From NCBI GenBank assembly GCA_002690925.1, contig NZGD01000071.1, forward strand, positions 1-36,906: a DNA stretch of 36,906 nucleotides, in the 5' to 3' direction. The notes below the pieces were generated by a model, which was not told the DNA's origin, made no database searches, and worked only from the letters and a program-made list of their open reading frames with translations. Of the stretch, positions 33,353 to 36,906 are shown piece by piece (position 1 is the first letter of the stretch; every line of letters starts with the position of its first letter). The position numbers and the translations under genes are program-made. The DNA is from Rhodopirellula sp. Lineage in GTDB: Bacteria > Planctomycetota > Planctomycetia > Pirellulales > Pirellulaceae.

Positions 33353-33692
33353 TCCCGTCTTCGATGCTGCTCTCAAAGCTTGCGAATCAGTTGGTTTCCG
33401 AGCCCACGTGCCGCTGGATTATCAGCGGCCGATCCGCTTGCAGGTATTGCTCATGTCAGAAAACTGCAGACGGTGTGGAACCGTATGGAGAAGGGGAGAT
33501 TACCGTTGGCCGATTGATTGGCGATGACCAATCGGGTGCGACACCTAAGGCTATCGCACCGCTTATCAACAAAGGTTCATTTGTGGCAAGCTGTATGAAC
33601 CCACTTTTTCTTGATTAAGTTTCGCTGCCCTTCAGCGTCACTGTCACGCGAGAAGCCGGGTTGCTGTGCTCGGTTTATCTGGCTGCCAGTAC
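33353..33692. other. Gap with four perfect inverted repeats; possible structured RNA
   Basis: No full gene is visible. Perfect inverted repeats lie at 33411-33428 (CCGCTG/CAGCGG), 33470-33484 (ACGGT/ACCGT), 33510-33535 (CCGATTG/CAATCGG) and 33535-33560 (GGTGCGA/TCGCACC). A 24-codon frame starting MSENCRRCGTVW (33453-33527) has a CxxC pair but overlaps these stems. It may be the fdxA 3' region, a small RNA, or chance. Confidence 0.4.
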
Positions 33693-34298
33693 CTAACCCG
33701 CAGCCTGTAGGAAAGTTTTCCAGCACGCATACCGTGGATCTTCTGCCGACTGCACCAGAATGGGATTCACTCGTGGCTTCTGCGGACGTGACAGCAGTTT
33801 CATTCGAGCTTCCCTCGGCGTACGCCCTCCCTTGCGACTGTTACATCTCAGGCAACAACAGACAATATTTTCCCAGGTCGTGGAACCACCATGCGAACGG
33901 GGCACGACGTGGTCCAAACTTAACTTATTCACGGGTTTATACTGACCGCAGTACTGACATGTGTGATCGTCTCTAGCAAACAGATTCTTGCGGTTGAAAC
34001 GAACCGACTGCACCGGCATTCTGTCAAATCGCGTCAAGCGAACGATGCGGGGGACCCGCAACTCGAAATTCACTGCTCTGATGTACTCGTCGCCCTCATG
34101 CTTTTCGAGGCATGTCAACTGACTGAGCTCGCACCAACTCTCAAAATCGTAGCTCGCATACTGCCCATTCTCATTCTCGATCACTTCAGCACAATCGCGG
34201 TAAAGCAGCGTGAAGGATTGGCGTACATTGATAACCCGTGCCGCCATGTAAGAGCGATTCAACACCAGCACACTTGTTTCTAACAAACTCTGTGACAT
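33693..34298 (-). CDS. HNH endonuclease family protein
   Basis: 201 aa, resembling the widespread stand-alone HNH proteins of bacteria. An N-terminal region (VLVLNRSYMAARVINVRQSF) precedes the nuclease fold: NRKNLFARDDHTCQYCG (zinc CxxC), KLSLDHVVPRSHGG (catalytic His after Asp), WENIVCCCLRCNSRKGGRTP (the Asn and second CxxC). The His-Asn-His set and both zinc knuckles are intact, so DNA cleavage or nicking is expected, though the biological role of this family is unclear. ATG at 34298 with GAAGGGACC just upstream as the ribosome site. It is convergent with the fdxA region and is not part of a recognisable restriction or homing system. Confidence 0.88.
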   Translation of the reverse strand: MSQSLLETSVLVLNRSYMAARVINVRQSFTLLYRDCAEVIENENGQYASYDFESWCELSQLTCLEKHEGDEYIRAVNFELRVPRIVRLTRFDRMPVQSVRFNRKNLFARDDHTCQYCGQYKPVNKLSLDHVVPRSHGGSTTWENIVCCCLRCNSRKGGRTPREARMKLLSRPQKPRVNPILVQSAEDPRYACWKTFLQAAG

Positions 34299-34654
34299 GG
34301 TCCCTTCGATCCCTGCTTACCAGTAGAAAAAACTTAGGAAACTCAGCCGCCGCTGCATTTTTCGTTAGACTTGCTGAACAAGTTCGCTGTCCTCAAACTA
34401 GTGTACAGGTTTCCGAATCCTCAATTTTGATGCCAAGATCGTTAAACCGCAGCCGAGTTAGTATCGTGAACAGCTTGGTGACACCGTTATCGACGCGACG
34501 ACGCCTCCTTGAGGTTCACCTCATTCACACCAAAACGAGCAAGCAGCATGATAAACGTGGCCAAACGCTGTACGCTCGCAACCAAGAGCCTTCGCTACCC
34601 CACACGAACCGATTCGGAACGGTCTGAATTAACGCAACCTGAAGTTGATATTCC
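34299..34654. other. 356-bp divergent intergenic region
   Basis: Lies between the HNH gene (-) and the DUF456 gene (+) and should hold both promoters. I see no ORF with a believable composition, no tRNA and no strong repeat; a weak ACCG...CGGT symmetry near 34609-34622 is probably chance. Confidence 0.45.
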
Positions 34655-35320
34655 ATGATTTTCGAAATCGCAACGCCCGGCTACGTAAATCTGGACATGG
34701 CAAATCAGGCCCTCTCACTACGAGTGTCGCTTTTAGCTCCGCTTGTTGCAGAATCCAATGCCTGGACCGTTTGGCTGGAGCCAACGGGCACTTTGCTGTT
34801 AGCAATCACTGTCGTCTTACTATGCATGATCGCTTGGGCAGGGAACCTGATCGCCTTACCTGGCAATTGGGCCGCGGTGGTGATTCTACTTATCTATGCA
34901 TTTGTCGGTCCGGAAAACGGCAATGCCTCGATTGGTTATATCCCCGTGGTCGCGGCATTTTGCTTTGCTCTGCTGGGGGAAGCTTTCGAGTTCGTTGCAG
35001 CAGCCTTGGGTGCTCAAAAGGCAGGAGCCAGCCGAAAAGCGACCCTGCTGGCAATGATTGGCTCCATGGCTGGTGCCATGATCGGTGCAATCGTCGGGTT
35101 ACCAGTTCCAGTTGTCGGACAAGTTCTCGCCGCAATTCTGTTCGGTGGACTGGGGGCAACCCTCGGGGCCATGCTAGGTGAATGGTCCAACGGTAGCTCG
35201 TGGCGAGAAAGTCTGCCCATCGGACATGCAGCTTTTTGGGGAAGAACGATTGGCACACTTGGAAAAGTCGCAGCTGGAGCTGTCATCGTGGTAATCGCGA
35301 TGATCAGTGTGTTGGTGTAA
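34655..35320 (+). CDS. DUF456-family integral membrane protein
   Basis: 221 aa, with about five hydrophobic spans: WLEPTGTLLLAITVVLLCMI, LPGNWAAVVILLIYAFVG, YIPVVAAFCFALLGEAFEFV, KATLLAMIGSMAGAMIGAIV, VLAAILFGGLGATLGAMLGE and a final VAAGAVIVVIAMISVLV. The LPGNW motif, GAQKAGASRKA loop and Gly-rich repeats ending in GE are the hallmarks of DUF456. Function is unknown for the family; a small transporter or membrane-organising role has been suggested only by its topology. ATG at 34655 is used; an in-frame ATG at 34697 is possible. Confidence 0.82.
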   Translation: MIFEIATPGYVNLDMANQALSLRVSLLAPLVAESNAWTVWLEPTGTLLLAITVVLLCMIAWAGNLIALPGNWAAVVILLIYAFVGPENGNASIGYIPVVAAFCFALLGEAFEFVAAALGAQKAGASRKATLLAMIGSMAGAMIGAIVGLPVPVVGQVLAAILFGGLGATLGAMLGEWSNGSSWRESLPIGHAAFWGRTIGTLGKVAAGAVIVVIAMISVLV

Positions 35321-35560
35321 GCATTCACGAGTGATCGCTGTTCACAGTATCCAGTTCGCAGCCTTGTAAGACTGCTATAGAGCCAAACGTCGCCGGATTT
35401 TCATGGATTGATAGCAACCAGAGCTCAATTGACTCTGACATCAGCATTTTCCTACTGTCTGTGAAGTGTTCCAACCATGCCGTGACAGGCTTGAGGCCAT
35501 CCTTGGGACTTTAGCAACCACGCGAGTGATTTCAATCACGCCACCCCATGCCATCGCACC

Positions 35561-36906
35561 ATGCAACAAGGCCGCCGAACTAACGACCGACGACGACGCG
35601 TTCTCTATTCGGCACACCAAGCTGAAAACGAATCGACGTCTGCTGCAAGTCGGCGTGCTGCGGAGAAGCTTCGAGAAGCTCGATGCCCACAAATGGCATA
35701 CGGCTCGCGCGTGCATCGACGGATTCGCGGCCGTTGGTTCTCACTTGTTCCTGTACGTCTGAGATCCATGCTACTGGTAACCGGCAGCATCTTTCTGCTG
35801 ACGACCATTCTATGTCTGGGGCACTACGCTGCGGTCACTTGGACACCACTGTCGACCCGCCCCATGATCGCTCGTCCGCTACGTCTGGATCGACCCGACA
35901 GTTTTGGTAGGTGTTGCATGATAGCGATGCTTACCATCACTGCCGGAACTGCCTTGATGACTTACCAATTACGCCGATATCGCAATGATGATTTCGGAGG
36001 TCATTACAGACTTTGGAGGGTTGTCATCGTTGTGAGTGTGCTTGCAAGTGTAAACGTACTCGCATCACTTGTGGATTGGACAGGCGCAATCATCGACACC
36101 GGTTTTGGAAAACGTGTCGCCTTGGCGGGAAGCGACTGGGTGAGGCTTGTCGTCACATTTGGTGGAGCAGTACTGGCACTAAGAATGGTTGCTGAACTTT
36201 GGCATTGTCGTACAGCCTTGGCGTTGATGGTGACGAGCTGCATTCTGTTCGTGATCCCTGAAGCAGTCCAATGGAACATCCTAAAGATTGAATCTGCGGG
36301 ATACTGGACTTTGACAACGACGGCCCCGCTGCTTGGCTGCACAACGCTTCTGGTCGCCATGCTCACCTACCTGCGTATGCTTTACAGGGAAGTCAAACAA
36401 GTGGAAGACGTTTCCATGATGGATCGGTTCCAGCAAGTAAAAATCAATCTTTTTCCATCCTCATCCAACCAGAACAAAGAATCGGCAACGCCGGACGAGA
36501 GGACATTGGTTCGCCTGAAAACAAAACAACGATGGTGGCAACGAGGCAGAGCAGATGACCAAGTCGGGTCCAAGGCCAAACAGGATGCATCGCCAACACG
36601 GACCAAACAGGGCGGCAGCACCTTGCCTGCTAGCACCAAGAAACAAAAGAAGGCTGTTCCTGAAACAGCGGCGACAACTGAAGAAGTGGCCAATGAAGAA
36701 AAGGATCCATCGCAAGAATCGATTCCTGCCAGCAGTAAACGCCGGTGGTTCGGCCTGAGAAGAACGAGAGCTTCCGACGGCGAAGCAAGGACACAAACAG
36801 GGGTAGATACGTCCGCTGTAGCAGGTCAAACAACCGAACATTCTGGGAGTGCAGATAAACGCACACGTTCATCATCCAGTTCCAAAACAAAAGCAACCGC
36901 AAGCAC
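35561..36906 (+). CDS. Polytopic membrane protein with charged C-terminal tail (3' end beyond window)
   Basis: An open frame with ATG at 35561 runs to the right edge with no stop (448 codons seen); the preceding in-frame stop is TGA at 35492. A start at ATG 35768 is possible. Residues 1-68 are Arg-rich (QQGRRTNDRRRRVLYSAHQA, then a segment ending RRIRGRWFSLVPVRLRS). About six membrane spans follow, such as MLLVTGSIFLLTTILCL, MIAMLTITAGTALMTYQ, VVIVVSVLASVNVLASLVDW, VRLVVTFGGAVLALRMVA, ALMVTSCILFVIPEAV and TAPLLGCTTLLVAMLTY. The tail (~280 onward) is hydrophilic, rich in Lys, Arg, Ser and Glu, and probably cytoplasmic and disordered. I do not recognise the family. No Shine-Dalgarno is evident. 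Confidence 0.72.
   Translation, partial: MQQGRRTNDRRRRVLYSAHQAENESTSAASRRAAEKLREARCPQMAYGSRVHRRIRGRWFSLVPVRLRSMLLVTGSIFLLTTILCLGHYAAVTWTPLSTRPMIARPLRLDRPDSFGRCCMIAMLTITAGTALMTYQLRRYRNDDFGGHYRLWRVVIVVSVLASVNVLASLVDWTGAIIDTGFGKRVALAGSDWVRLVVTFGGAVLALRMVAELWHCRTALALMVTSCILFVIPEAVQWNILKIESAGYWTLTTTAPLLGCTTLLVAMLTYLRMLYREVKQVEDVSMMDRFQQVKINLFPSSSNQNKESATPDERTLVRLKTKQRWWQRGRADDQVGSKAKQDASPTRTKQGGSTLPASTKKQKKAVPETAATTEEVANEEKDPSQESIPASSKRRWFGLRRTRASDGEARTQTGVDTSAVAGQTTEHSGSADKRTRSSSSSKTKATAS

Noticed and set aside
33307..33618. 103-aa + strand ORF overlapping the end of fdxA
   Set aside because: Starts inside fdxA in a different frame; composition and lack of motif suggest chance, though it covers the hairpin region.
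34645..35181. 178-aa + strand ORF in another frame of the DUF456 gene
   Set aside because: The DUF456 frame has the LPGNW motif and membrane spans; the other is Cys/Arg/Ser-rich without pattern.

Overview
The window looks like a chromosomal segment of a planctomycete, probably of the Pirellulales type. The evidence is a moderate GC content, many Tat or Sec leader peptides on stand-alone Gfo/Idh/MocA and TIM-barrel sugar isomerase proteins, a large secreted DUF11-repeat protein, a PhoD-like phosphatase, an MfnB-like methanofuran-pathway enzyme outside the archaea, FHA and Ser/Thr kinase signalling proteins, weak Shine-Dalgarno sequences and frequent GTG/TTG starts. I see no phage, plasmid, IS or CRISPR structures and no tRNA or rRNA. 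The lineage call rests on gene content only.

Layout. 1-1919 (+): 3' part of a lipoprotein with a redox-dead TlpA-like domain, then a small unknown gene. 1979-4082: mfnB-like gene (-) divergent from rnd (+), with a terminator-like hairpin after rnd. 4192-9341 (-): Gfo/Idh/MocA oxidoreductase and a 1176-aa DUF11-repeat secreted protein. 9666-13640 (+): TPR protein, recO, BamD-like lipoprotein, LptE-like lipoprotein and folP. The last four genes overlap by 4, 4 and 7 bp, a tightly coupled operon joining repair, outer-membrane assembly and folate synthesis. 13641-14400 has no convincing gene. 14401-16341 (+): secreted HExxH metallopeptidase and a GT4 glycosyltransferase. 16373-17035 (-): Cys-rich secreted protein. 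17249-20297 (+): aconitase and parvulin ppiC. 20400-23408 (-): Tat-exported TIM-barrel isomerase and CysI-type sulfite reductase. 23571-24470 (+): folD. 24539-25522 (-): galE. 25689-26642 (+): XerC/D recombinase. 26704-28608 (-): PhoD-like phosphatase. 28931-32774 (-): Ser/Thr kinase with an N-terminal H-NOX domain, FHA protein and RlmI-like methyltransferase. 33068-33352 (+): 7Fe ferredoxin. 33693-34298 (-): HNH nuclease. 34655-35320 (+): DUF456 membrane protein. 35561 to the right edge (+): polytopic membrane protein with a charged tail, cut by the window.

The most striking item is the gene at 28931-30487. Its first ~185 residues read as an H-NOX gas-sensor domain with the proximal heme His and a YxSxR motif, joined by an acidic Ser-rich linker to a complete Hanks-type kinase. 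An FHA (phospho-Thr reader) gene lies directly upstream on the same strand, separated by a 9-bp perfect hairpin. This suggests a one-protein NO-sensing kinase with a nearby phospho-peptide reader. A second theme is short tandem duplications of 15-29 bp at five places, two inside secretion leaders or N-termini and one duplicating the 3' end of the phosphatase gene. A third is one-carbon metabolism (MfnB, FolP, FolD) scattered through the window. All family assignments come from motif reading, not from database searches.
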